The notes under the pieces are model-generated. The model did not search any database, had not been told where the DNA came from, and worked only from the letters and a program-made list of their open reading frames with translations. Positions 36,488 through 47,118 of a DNA stretch of 64,000 nucleotides are shown here, piece by piece. The stretch spans positions 8,624,539-8,688,538 of the forward strand of contig OZ025208.1 of NCBI GenBank assembly GCA_964019055.1, in the 5' to 3' direction. The first letter of the stretch is position 1. Each line of letters begins with the position of its first letter. The position numbers and the translations under genes were made by a program. This DNA comes from Anthopleura xanthogrammica. Taxonomy: Eukaryota; Cnidaria; Anthozoa; Actiniaria; Actiniidae.

Positions 36488-38391
36488 GCGGACGGATCAA
36501 GATATCAAAACTGAAAGAGTATACGGCTGCCAAAACTATTGATCTTATTTACACACTATTTAATAAGTTTATTGCGACTATATTTAGATAACAACTAGGC
36601 ACTGAATGTACAAATGTGTCCAAGCTTTTTGATCTTTGGAGTTTTAAGAGCTAATAAGAAACTGTATGTATATCATGGCATGACGTTAATTTGCCTCAAA
36701 TGAAAGAAAGTTCGTCTTATATCCGTATGCGTCTAGAAAACGGGTGACTGTTATTATGTTTAGACCTTTGCAATGTATAAATACCTTACTATATTATACA
36801 ATTTATTTACACTACTTTATATAATTTTATTATTTATACTACTTTATAGAATTCATCTTATTACTTTAGCACATAAGTTAAGTGGTACATTTTGGTTCTT
36901 GTTTTAGTTAGACAACACCCAGTAAAGTTACGACTCAAGTTGCTCTGAGTATTTTGTGTGGTTTTCATCTGAGCAACATTTAATTTTCTAACCAATTACA
37001 GTCGGTTATGACTTTTTACAGTATTTAATTCATTGCAGCAGAGCATCATTTCTTTTACTTTCAGCACCAATTATGATAACTTTTTGTGTGCGCTTGGGTA
37101 CGTGTGGCTGTATGAGCTTGTGAGAGAGTTTGGGAGGCTAATTTAATCAAGTTGAAACAAATTAAAATTATTGAAACTAAAGGAAAAACATATACACATA
37201 ATATTGCATAGAAAACTCATCAGTTGACCCATAATTCCTTTCGGGGAACGCGATGAAATTAGCTGGTACTCTGCAATCACGAGGATATAAATTTATTTAC
37301 GAATGTCTTTCGCATAATCTTAGTTCTCGTGTGACCCACTAGAGTAGGGAGGGGGACACGTGGTGGAGGGGGGGGGGGGCATGAGCACCTTAAATGTTTT
37401 GTATTTTATAGTACTTTTCTTAGTACTTATATGCATATGGGTCTATACAAAATACTATTCAGCGACAATAATATAGAACATTTTACCTTCCCTCAACCTT
37501 ATTCATCATTTGTTATGAAAGTTTCTTACTGGATGAGAGCACATGGTGGTCAGTGTTTGACCACCATTTGGACTGTGCAGGTAATATGATCCAAAGACTT
37601 ACACTAAAGGTGCGGCAATACGAGCAACAAAGTCGTGCAACTTGTCGCGCAAAATTGATGCGTTGCAGGTTGCAGGGCAAATGTTGCTCGTATTTCCGAC
37701 CTGTGCGCAACAAATTGTCTTCGTTCTCTGGCAAAGAGTAGAAAGAGTTTCTACTTCTGCTTCTACTTCTGCTTCAACGGACAAAAAATTTTTTTAACTT
37801 GTTTCCCGCCAATTTTAGCGACCCAAAATGAACGGATCGCTGAATTATGCTCCCGCGCTTTATCAACGTACTAAAATTTAGCGCGCTTGAAAACGCACGC
37901 CATTTTTGGCTCGAAACGCAAATGAAAATCCTGCAAGAGGAACAAGTCGACCTCTCGCGACTTCGATGTTTGCTTTTTTTTTTTTTTAATTTAAAATTTA
38001 TTTTTTTTCCACTTGCTTTACTCATGTCTCTGTGGTTCTAATAGAGGTCGACTTGTCTATTTGTCAAAGTATTTTGATATTTGATAGCGGTAACTATAAA
38101 TATAGGAAAACCACTCACTCTTACAAAAAATGAGCCTTTAATTTTCTGAATAATTTTGTTAAGTGTATGTATACTCTAATCATGTGTCGCGATCTTGAAT
38201 TTGATTGGATGATCTCGCTGCCGAAGGAATGATTTATCATATACTCCTAACACAGGATTCCCACAGGAACTTTTTTATTAGCGATTGAAAACATATAGTG
38301 GGCTCCCTGTGGCAACACCACTGTGAATATAAAGACGCCATTGTTGGAATCAAGCTTTGAAGATTCACAAAGATCTTTTTCCCCTCCAAAA
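36488..38391. other. OAS-B' 3' flank to OAS-A' 5' flank
   Basis: No gene. Relative to the same interval of arm 1 it lacks about 80 bp near 36665 and gains a block at about 37390-37800. Part of that block (37640-37800, with GGAAATACGAGCAACATTTG on the opposite strand and AGAAGTAGAAGC repeats) matches the 5' flank of OAS-C rather than OAS-A. A G tract lies near 37370. A small inverted repeat pairs ATACGAGCAAC (37619) with GTTGCTCGTAT (37683). Confidence 0.65.
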
Positions 38392-41300
38392 ATGGGATCA
38401 GGTAGGTAAAAGAGTCCTAGTATTCCATGGTTATTCCATGGACTATTTCTTTCTTGCCAAATTGAAATACGTAGGGCTTTTTCCATTGATTTTGGCGAGC
38501 AAAGGTATTTCATTCAATACACTTACTTTGCCAAGAACTTGGGATCGAATGATCCAAAATGAACCTTTGCCAATAACTTGTCTTTGTGTTTGGATCGAAT
38601 CTCTGAATATGGTATCGATATATCAAAGAGTACTGGTCCTATATGGCTCATATGGTTCCTTTAAGCTTACAGTTCAATATCTCTAATTAAATATTCATCT
38701 GAAAAGAGGATTGAGCAGGAACAAAGCCCGCACGGGTCGTATCAAGATTTAATTGAACATAAAGGTAATATTATAATTATAGACTTCTTTATTGATTTGA
38801 ATTCTTATTTTGTGTTTCGGTTTACAGAGCGATCGACCGAATCTCAATTCGTAGGTAAGTAAGAATTTCCAGGTCTTTAGTGCTAAACGAGAACTTTATC
38901 AGTCACGACCTAAAAGTGAAAATACTGTAAGAAATCCACATCAATCTAAGACCAGTCGTATTCAATGTCTTTCAATAGTAAAAATTCTGTGTTTCAATTC
39001 AGTTGCAATCATGAGCTAGGGGTTTTCACATACCGCTTTTATTTTTAATTGAAATGTTTAGATATCTTTGGACGTAAGAAAATTACTACAGCATGAATTT
39101 TTTGTATCTGATCCCATAAACTTGTCATAACGGGAACCCCACTAAAAGTGAGGTGACGAAATAATTGCTTAAAAACATGCAAACGAGTTTTCTTATTGAG
39201 CTGTAGTTCTGTTTAAATTCCAATGATTTTGAATATGTAATAATCCCTTCGAAGTTTCTTGGAAATCTTCTTGGCTTTTCTTGGAAGTCACGCAACTCTA
39301 CACGTGTTCAAAAACAAACGTTACGGTCACGAATCATTGTTTGTCCCAGCAAGATATATGCTTAAAATAGAGTACAACTTCCACCTAATTTTTTTGATAA
39401 GACAAAAGCGAAGTAATAAAAATATTTTTATCGGGGGGGGGGGAGGTGGAATTCCCGTACGAGCCCATACAGAAAAATCTGACCCCCCTCTGTTGCTGTA
39501 AATAAAATCTTTTAAAGAACAAAGCGCATCGATAGCGTACATCTGACTCTGAACATTAAAACGATGTTTTTTATCATCCTCACTATTTTATTTTTTTTGG
39601 ACATAATAGCTCACTGAATAGCTCTAATTTTAATTCAAATATTTTATTTTCTAGCTGAGGCTTTGTACAAATCTTCTCTTCATATTCTTTTTACAGATGA
39701 CTTTAGAGATCTACGACCCGCATTTCTTGACACATTCATTGCTGACCAACTTCAGGTAGATGAAGACTTTCGTAAATTAGTTTACACTGCTTTGGACAGC
39801 CTGTATCACTACCTTCAGCATTACATGCGACCTCCAACTGTGAAATGGCTTATAAAGGTAAAAGGGGGAGGAAGCAAGAAACGCTCCCTTAGTCTATCTT
39901 TGTGTACCAAACAGTTTGACCATTTGACCAAAGGGTTTTGTCACTTTGCTTGTTTGATTATCCAATAGATTTCTCGTAAGAAAAGGATTTCGCTTCGAAT
40001 TTTTTTTCTAATTCCAAAGCTCACCTGACTATTAACTTCAATCAATACTGAACACAAACTTAGGGACGATAAAAATGTCATAAATGGATTTGCTTTGCCA
40101 CTATGCATTTTGAAATGCTATTGAATGAAATTCTATAGCATTTCAAGAATTCAAAATTTTAAAAACATTTCAAAACTTCTAAAAACTTTTTGAAAGAAAC
40201 AAAAAAAGTGCATGATAGTCCTGCCCCTGCAAGATAAACACCTCAACTACTGACAGCCTTCAGTTTTAATCAGCATTCGATCGTCAATAGAACACAAAAA
40301 GTGAAGTAACATAGCTCACTCTCCTCAGGAAATGGGATTCTTTATCAATGAACTGACATTTAATGACAGTTCCAGCTCTAGCAAGAAAAGATGCTGGCAC
40401 AAAACCAAATAAATCATGCTTTTTGTTACCTATATAGGGAGGATCAATGGGCAAAGGAACTGCACTAAAAGGCAGGTCAGATTTAGACTGCATCCTTGTC
40501 ATGAATGACATCGAAGATGCTCCTGATTTAAAGGAAAAAATTAGTGGGATTTTAGCTCAGCTCAGTGAGCTTCTTAACGACGATCCCTTAAAAGAACGTG
40601 GTTGGGAAATCAAGATAACCAGGGTCAACAGCTTCATGGTGACAATTAAGATGCAACATTTTCGATGGGATGAAAGTGTGGAAGTTGACATTTTGCCAAC
40701 ATTTGATGCAGACGTGCGCAATAATGGTAAGTTACTATGGGAAACAGATAATAACTAGCTAGTGGTTGAATAATTGGTACTGCGTTGGAGGATCGATACT
40801 TAAACACCGTGTATAAAAGTTCGGAACTAGTAGTTCTTCTTTGGAGTAAAAAAAAGACAGCCCTTCACGAATTTGCTTGAGTGCAATGTTTTAGGCGTAA
40901 TTTTCTTCCATTTCAGACCATGTGTCATTCCCTTGAGAATTCATTTGTTTGAGATGTATTCATATTCATGTGTCTTCACATGTGCAACCATTAAACAAAG
41001 AAATGATACTCTAGAGAGATAACGTGGTCTGAAATGAGAAAAAATTACGCCCAAAGTAAAGAGTTCTATTTTAGAGTGTTTTTGTAGGTTGGTTTAATTG
41101 ATAATTAATTCCCTCCCTCCTTCCCTCTTTCCCTCTTTCCCTCCTTCCCTCCTTCCCTCCTTCCCTCCTTCCCTCCTTCCCTCCTTCCCTCCTTCCCTCC
41201 TTCCCTCCTTCCCTCCTTCCCTCCATCCCACCCTTCATTCCTTCCTTCGTTACTCCTCCGTCAGTCCCTCACTCCCTTTCTTCTTTCATTCCTCGCGTTT

Positions 41301-43266
41301 ACGTACATGTTTTGTTCAAGTTTTTCAGTCGTTTTTTTTTTATGGGTGCATAGCCTGAAATCTAGGATAATTTTTCCTTATTTTTAATAAAAAGCCCCGG
41401 TACGTCGAAGAAATATTTGTAACCACTGAATACAGGAAGTCAATGTTGCATTCCATGTTTTCATACATCATTTACTTCTTATCAATGAACATATCAGAGA
41501 ACACCAACTTGGAACAACAGGCTAAGTTCGAGATAATCAATTCTAGCATGATTCCGAAACTCTCCAGTATGAAATGTTCAAAATTGCATCCTCAAAGCCG
41601 GGATCACTAGATAAAGCGCTGTAGATTCGATTATGACGTTGTTGAGTAGTCAATAACTCACTAGCATTTCCACCAAACTTTTCTTATTATTAGCGAAAGA
41701 TAGGAACGTCGTACATGTATAGAAAATGCCACCTTAGTTCTCAAAGATTTAATTAAAAATACCACGCGTATTTTTTCCTTACATATAAATGTACGTGTTT
41801 GGTGATCCACGTAGTTGTACCATGCAACCATCAACTCAAGTCTGAATTTTAAGATATGGAACGTGTCCTATTGTTTTATGGTCACTCAAGTTAATTCTGG
41901 AAGAGTCTACTTGTACAAGTCTCGGCACACATCTTGTCGTATCAAACGGCTAAAAGTGATGGTTATTTTGCTCCCACAGCATATTCTCGGCAACAGCTAT
42001 ATAGTTCCATGGCAGAATACGACTACGACACACAACAATATTGCTCTGCAGCACTAGCAGAGCTACAACGTGATTTTATAAAGTCCAAGCCAGCTAAGCT
42101 CAAAAACTTAATTCGTCTGGTGAAGCACTGGTGCAAGACGTATCTACCTTGGGGATATGGACAGCCGCGGGTTCCAAATTCATACCTGTTAGAGCTTCTG
42201 ACGATCGATGTTTGGGAGAAAGCAGGAAGCCCACCCAAGTTTATCACAGCTGAGTTGTTCAAAGGTGTAATGGAAGCATTACATAATCACAGACAACTAA
42301 ATGTCAGGTGGAATGAGTACTACAGTCCATCTAGGATCCAATCTGGAAAGTAAGAAAAATATGTTTTGTCTCATTTATCCCTATTCAAGGAGGTATTACG
42401 GGGCGGGGAGATGTCTCGAAGAAGGATAAAAGGGAAGTAGTATTGGATAAAGAACCTCTTTCATTCCTTACTCTTCCCATTCTTAACCCTTTACCTTCCT
42501 CCACCCCTGTAGAGCCTGTTCACAGGTTATCATTACTATATCTCCATATTGGATTACCTGAGGTTGCGCATGCACAGGAGAAAATAAAAGGTCAAGATGT
42601 TGTTATGTCACTTTTAATTTCATCAGAAAAACTAGTTTCTCAAGGATATTAGCCATTCCGAGGTCGAGGGAAAAACTGGGTCGAGTTGTTATTACAGTGC
42701 ATTGTGGGACTGTTTTAGGGGACCAAACGGACGCCATCTTGGAAATATGTCTCCTAAAACAGTCCCACAATGCACTGCAATGCCAACTCGACCTAGTTTT
42801 TTCCTCAACCTCGGAACGGCTAATAGCAATCCCTAGAGCAACAAGTAGAAAAAGATTATTGTACTGGACAGTGACTCGGAAGAAGAATATACATTTCTGT
42901 CATTGACACTGCCATTAGGATGGTTTGTATTTTGTTTCTTTACTTGGGAAGCTATTCTGACATTGGATTTAAATATACCTGTTTAATAAAAGAAACCATA
43001 GGTTTTCATAAAAATTCGATTGTTTATTTAACGTAATGTGCTGATTTAAAAAAGTATCCTCTTTCTTTTCTTTCAGGCCCCGAATAATGGATCCTGCTAA
43101 CCCATACCAAAACGTGTATGAAATTGTGGGAGACTGGGAAAGGGTGAAAAGAGTAATCAGAGAAACCTTACAGAAGCCACTGCTACAGAATTATACAAGC
43201 TCTCTTTTGGATACTGAAGAGATCGATGAAGAAAGCAGTTCGGCAAGTTACTGTATTATATGCTGA
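38392..43266 (+). CDS. OAS: OAS-A', complete 2'-5'-oligoadenylate synthetase, group I, CaaX-like end
   Basis: Exons: 38392-38401, 38828-38854, 39655-39857, 40438-40726, 41980-42349 and 43077-43266. They sum to 1089 nt, 362 residues. MGS start; the mini-exon reads RSTESQFV. The 203-nt third exon joins two exons that are separate in OAS-C and includes LYKSSLHILFT from former intron sequence. GGSMGKGTALKGRSDLD begins at residue 81, giving D95, D97 and D164. The OAS1_C exon has IRLVKHWCKTYLPWGYGQ. The end has DPANPYQNVYE, acidic EEIDEESSSA and YCIIC, a CaaX-like box with Cys in the last place. Exons match OAS-A closely; introns differ by indels. Confidence 0.9.
40894..41052. mobile_element. foldback MITE, mirror copy
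   Basis: Mirror of 2132-2290, in the OAS-A' intron. Confidence 0.7.
41110..41290. repeat. TTCCCTCC microsatellite
   Basis: Longer mirror of the purine tract at 1917-2075. Confidence 0.85.
42648..42824. mobile_element. foldback MITE, mirror copy
   Basis: Mirror of 384-560, in the last intron of OAS-A'. Confidence 0.75.
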
Positions 43267-44253
43267 ACCAAAGCTGAACCCATTTATAATGCCTATAAGC
43301 ATGTGTTTTGGGGTTATCATTTACATGAGCTAGTGCCGAGCTTATTTTTTTTGTTAACATTCCGAAAAATTGTTAACTTATTTTATACTGCAGATTGAAT
43401 TGCAGCTTGTCATTTCAATGAAAAAAAATTGTTTCGTTCTAAAAAACATTTTTTTGGAATTATTCATTTAAAACTGAAATTAAAAGAGAGCGATTTCGAT
43501 TTCAGTCGAGTAAAGCAAATGAGAAAAATATATATATTATAAAATTAGATGACTTTCACTTATAAATGAAATTGCTTTTGCCTTAGTTTATATAATTGAC
43601 CTTAACATGGCAAATCAAGGAAAAGTCAAAAATTCAGAAAGCTGCTGAGATGTTGGGACAGCAATGAAGTGTGTGTGTGTGTGTGTGGTGCAGTGTCAGC
43701 GAGGGGGAGGGAAGGGGGGGGGGGGGCACAAATCCCGGTGATGATCCACCATCGGTCTGATAACAAGCCCGTACCGAGGCTTAATTCATAACCCACGCCC
43801 AGCAAAATAATAGACATGGCTCTTTTCTAGATGCGCACCAACTCATTATTATGATATTTTGGAAGAAAACAAAACAGGTAGCCAAACAACCTGTTCGAAT
43901 TTAATATTCTAGCATATTAGAATAAAATTGACAACCAGTTTCACCGTGACATGTATTTTAATACATGGTATTAAAATTAAAATTAGGGTTTTTCCCTAGG
44001 GATTTTACCGAAGCAACGAACGTTAATGAAACCACAATGAATACATTCGTATTAAAATAAATACTTAGACGTCATACAGCTCGCATGAGGTAACCAAGTC
44101 TCGACCAATGAAAACATCAAGGGAATTTCCCCGTCCAGTATGAAGAATAAATAACGTATTCAAAAAAATTTGCTTCGTCATCTTCAATCGACTCAGTTAT
44201 ACTCAAGACACTACGTCTAGCGTCTTTTGGAGGAAATAAACTACACTATCGAG
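43267..44253. other. OAS-A' downstream to OAS-D promoter
   Basis: It contains a (GT)n tract near 43668-43688 and a G tract near 43716. A block conserved with the OAS-B upstream region lies near 43876-43915 (GGTAGCCAAACAACCTGTTC), followed by a single CCCTAGGG at 43994-44001 and the OAS-D promoter module. Confidence 0.7.
44068..44160 (+). promoter_or_regulatory. OAS-D promoter module with kappa-B site
   Basis: It holds GACGTCAT (about 44070), GCATGAGGTAACCAAGTC, CCAATGAAAACATCAA and GGGAATTTCCC (44121-44131), then an AT-rich GAATAAATAA stretch. The spacing and bases follow OAS-B and OAS-F closely, although the gene behind it has lost its catalytic exon. Confidence 0.65.
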
Positions 44254-46374
44254 ATGGATTCATCTACAATTCGTAAGTACATTTTTGTAAGATATTTCCT
44301 TGTGTTGCAGTGTTTTTTTGAATCGGGCTATGACACTGATGATAAAAGTGGATACATTATATACAGTCAGGAACGGTATTGAAGCAACGTGTATTTTTTT
44401 CGGTCTTGTTTGAGCCATAAAATATTTATTTCAGCCAGAAAATATTTATTTTGATTTAGGTAATATATAAGGGTTTTCCTAAAAATAATCTAGCTTATAA
44501 TTACCATTTGAATAGTATATAGAGTACAAGTGAAAAGGTCAGCGAACTACGAATGACAGCGTAAGCACTTTCTATTTTGCTTATACAATGATTTTAAGTT
44601 AAAAAAATACAAAACACGTTTAATAGTGAGATAAAATAACTATCATAATTGGATTTGACGGTAATGTGGGTCCACAGAGTGGCTCTTTCCTGACTGAACT
44701 CCAATTGGAATCAGTTTATCGAATAAGTCGATTTTTGTAGAGTAAGAAATGAGCCGGAGAACCCGGAGGAAAAACCCTCGAAGCACAGGAGATAGTGTGT
44801 CTCCTAAATTGCAGCCGTCATTTGGAGTGAACTGAAACAAGTCAATCTACTGAGAGACGATATCGATTCTGGTGATCATGACGACACCAGTTTCGCGTGA
44901 TCATGTACTAACTGCTAACTCCCCTCGATATGCGAGATTCTCGCCAAATATGGTTAGTATAAAAGTGGTGAATCGTCAAAACGGCTCAAGCGTCTGTACC
45001 CCCTAGAATCCATTAATGAATTTATTATTCGAATATTGAGTTCATTATTCACTCTGACTCCAAATTTGAAAATAAGTTATCTCTTATTATAGTTTTGATT
45101 GGATTCCTCAAGAATATAATATCCTTGCCAAGGTAGAAAAATTCCCCAGAAACGGCCATCACTTAGAATTTTAGTTGTGAAATGATCGTGAATTTTTGAA
45201 TTTGTAATGAAAACTCAAGGTGAATAATCAACTCAATATTAGAATAACAAAATATTAATGGAGCCTAGGGGGTATGCTTGAGCTGTTTTGACTGTAAAAC
45301 ACCTTGAAGCATTTATTTATTTATATTCACCGATATCCTTCATTGATTACAGGTCCTGACTTCAGAAACTATACAGCAAAATTAAAAAATAAGTCACGTT
45401 CATTGAATAAATTTATCAGAAGGCACCTCAGGTATAGCGATTACAACCAACAAGTAACAGGTAATAGAATACTGTAGGTATACCTTTGATTGTTTATCAT
45501 TCCTATTTTCATTAGATTATTTTGCAAGAAATATAAATTGGGCAAATCAATAAAATGCAGCCATATAATATTTACAGGATCGGTGCCATCGAGAATTCAA
45601 GATCTTATCAAGCTGGTTAAGTACTGGTACAAGGAATTTGTGTCAAAAGGCCAGGAACAATATGAACACGAGCCTGTTCTAAACAGCATTGAAAAAGCTA
45701 CAGTGGAGGCTTGGAGAAAGCGTAATAGTCCAAAAACGATAAACATGGCTATCGCCTTCATGGCAGTGATGGAAGAATTACGAGACCATGGCCAAGATTA
45801 TGGAGCAAGGTTAGACGCGAAAACCATTACTAGTTTTATAACAACGTAACCCCTTAATGGTCAACCAATCATTCATGACAGCTTTTTCTTGTCGACCATA
45901 AGTTAGATAACTGTAAGGTTTGTCAGTTGTTTTTACAGTTTTTACACTTAATCGTATTCTTTTACCACTAAGGCCCGGTTTAGACTTCGAATTTCACATA
46001 AAGCGAAATCTAATGCAAACGAGCAAAACCTATTGTTTGAATTCATTTGCATGATATTCGGCACATGTGAAATTCGACGTCTAAACCAGGCCTTATTCTT
46101 CCTGTTTCCGTTTCAATTCAATTCTACCACCTACTTTCCTTTACTTAGACAAGCTGCCATAGAAACAATGAGAAAGCCCATGTTTGTTGGTGTGTCTGTA
46201 ACAAAAAACTTGTGTAGAACGCCAACAGTAAATATACAAAGTGTATTGAAAACTACACCGCGAGCAATACCGAAAGCTGCAATTTCAAGACCAAGCGGTG
46301 CAAACAAAGGTATTAACATTACAAAACCAAACTCTGAAATGAGTTATGCCATTAATGCCACTGAGAGCCACTGA
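44254..46374 (+). CDS. OAS-D, OAS-like protein without nucleotidyltransferase core, group II
   Basis: Four exons with canonical splice sites: 44254-44272, 45353-45460, 45578-45809 and 46149-46374. They sum to 585 nt, 194 residues with no internal stop. Exon 1 is MDSSTI. Exon 2 is the N-terminal helix (SLNKFIRRHLRYSDYN). Exon 3 starts in the middle of the OAS1_C domain (SRIQDLIKLVKYWYKEF; TINMAIAFMAVMEEL). Exon 4 has IETMRKPMF and a new Ser/Pro/Lys-rich tail. The GGS-GKGT loop, all three catalytic Asp and the DPANPYNN segment are missing, so it cannot make 2-5A. It could be a dying pseudogene, or a decoy or dominant-negative RNA binder; the open frame and kept promoter leave both possible. Confidence 0.65.
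44690..44815 (-). repeat. dispersed repeat fragment in OAS-D intron 1
   Basis: It shares CGGAGAACCCGGAGGAAAA and CCTCGAAGCACAGGAGA with 51708-51755. Probably a piece of an unclassified interspersed repeat. Confidence 0.4.
44974..45293. mobile_element. 320-bp MITE with about 85-bp terminal inverted repeats in OAS-D intron 1
   Basis: The left end CGTCAAAACGGCTCAAGCG pairs with the right end TGCTTGAGCTGTTTTGACTG. The pairing continues through the CCCCCTAG and TTCGAATATTGAGTTCATTA regions with gaps. Confidence 0.7.
45970..46094. mobile_element. 125-bp foldback MITE in OAS-D intron 3
   Basis: Ends AAGGCCCGGTTTAGACTTCG and the inverted GACGTCTAAACCAGGCCTT, with GAATTTCACAT/ATGTGAAATTC inside. Confidence 0.75.
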
Positions 46375-47118
46375 ACGTTACGGTCACGTTTGTCCCAGCA
46401 ACCTGATAATGTTCGACATTTACCTCTGACATTTACCTAACTTTTTTCATAAGAAGAGATAATTTAGTAAGATATTAAGAGATAATTTAGTAAGATATTT
46501 CGTAAGAAAATGGAAATAAATAAAACAAGCTTTTAAGTTGTGACGTATTTTCGCGTCCAACTACTCACAAAAACTGCTAAAACAAAGCAATATGATCTCA
46601 ATGATTTAACCTCAGCCTGAAAAAATTAAAACTTTGGACAGCAAATCGATCCTGTCATGAAGAAAAAGTAATAAAAAATCTTCATGGAACTGCTTTTCGA
46701 TTTGGACCCGGAAGTCGTTTTTCCATACGATGGTAGTTACTAATTTCAATCGCTATAAAATATCAATAAAAACTTTTGAAGAACATGACCTCCGTCACTT
46801 TTATAAAATTTTAATTTTTGATGCTTTTATGACCAAACAAACCAAACAAACAAGCAAACCAACAAATCTGTTTAATACTAATGTATTTATTAGTGTAGAA
46901 GAAAAAAACTTGATATCTGCACTAACCCTCCCCTAAATATATACATATAGTAAGAGATCAAATATTGGTGTATAAGTGTCTTGTTTCTTTTAATGATTGT
47001 ATCATCGTCATCATAGTCATGATCATCATCGTGATCATCAGCATCAGCTTCGTGAGTCGCTTGGTTATTATCATGGTCATGATTATCGTGCATGATAAAC
47101 AACATATTCTTTTTACAG
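46375..47118. other. D-E junction: OAS-D end fused to OAS-E intron sequence
   Basis: Immediately after the OAS-D stop, ACGTTACGGTCACG...TTTGTCCCAGCAA matches the intron between mini-exons of OAS-A and C (for example near 25812-25850). The first exon and both mini-exons expected for E are therefore missing. Later in the interval, AAATATATACATATAGTAAG and GGTGTATAA.GTGTCTTGTT match the C' intron at 26420-26475. A TCA/ATC-rich simple tract (46999-47090) precedes the first recognised exon of E. Confidence 0.7.

Larger units (their letters stand above)
22313..43209 (-). repeat. right arm of giant inverted repeat (palindrome arm 2)
   Basis: Reverse complement of 1-20436. It holds OAS C', B' and A' on the plus strand. 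Relative to arm 1 it has about 440 bp extra in the 36.5-38.3 kb interval, a longer purine microsatellite and a shorter poly-G/C tract. It lacks about 80 bp near 36665. Inner exons of C and B are identical or nearly so. Confidence 0.95.

Noticed and set aside
38357..38686. Open frame starting MKIHKDLFPLQKW upstream of OAS-A' (and the equivalents near A, C, C')
   Set aside because: Overlaps the MGS start in another frame, ends differ between copies through frameshifts, and no family pattern is seen. It reflects conserved promoter sequence.
38673..38764. Possible extra 5' exon of group I OAS (frame ...IEQEQSPHGSYQDLIEHK, ending CATAAAG before GTAATA)
   Set aside because: Its length differs between A (96), A' (92) and C, it is not a multiple of three and would break the phase-1 chain, and C has lost the GT donor. 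MGS exon 1 joins the mini-exon directly in frame in all copies.
41098..41358. Ser/Pro-rich open frame
   Set aside because: Produced by the TTCCCTCC microsatellite.
46965..47118. N-terminal extension of OAS-E rich in Ile/Val from a TTG start
   Set aside because: The stretch is the intron simple repeat also present before the OAS-C' exon, where TTTTCATAG acts as acceptor; hydrophobicity comes from ATC/GTC repeats.
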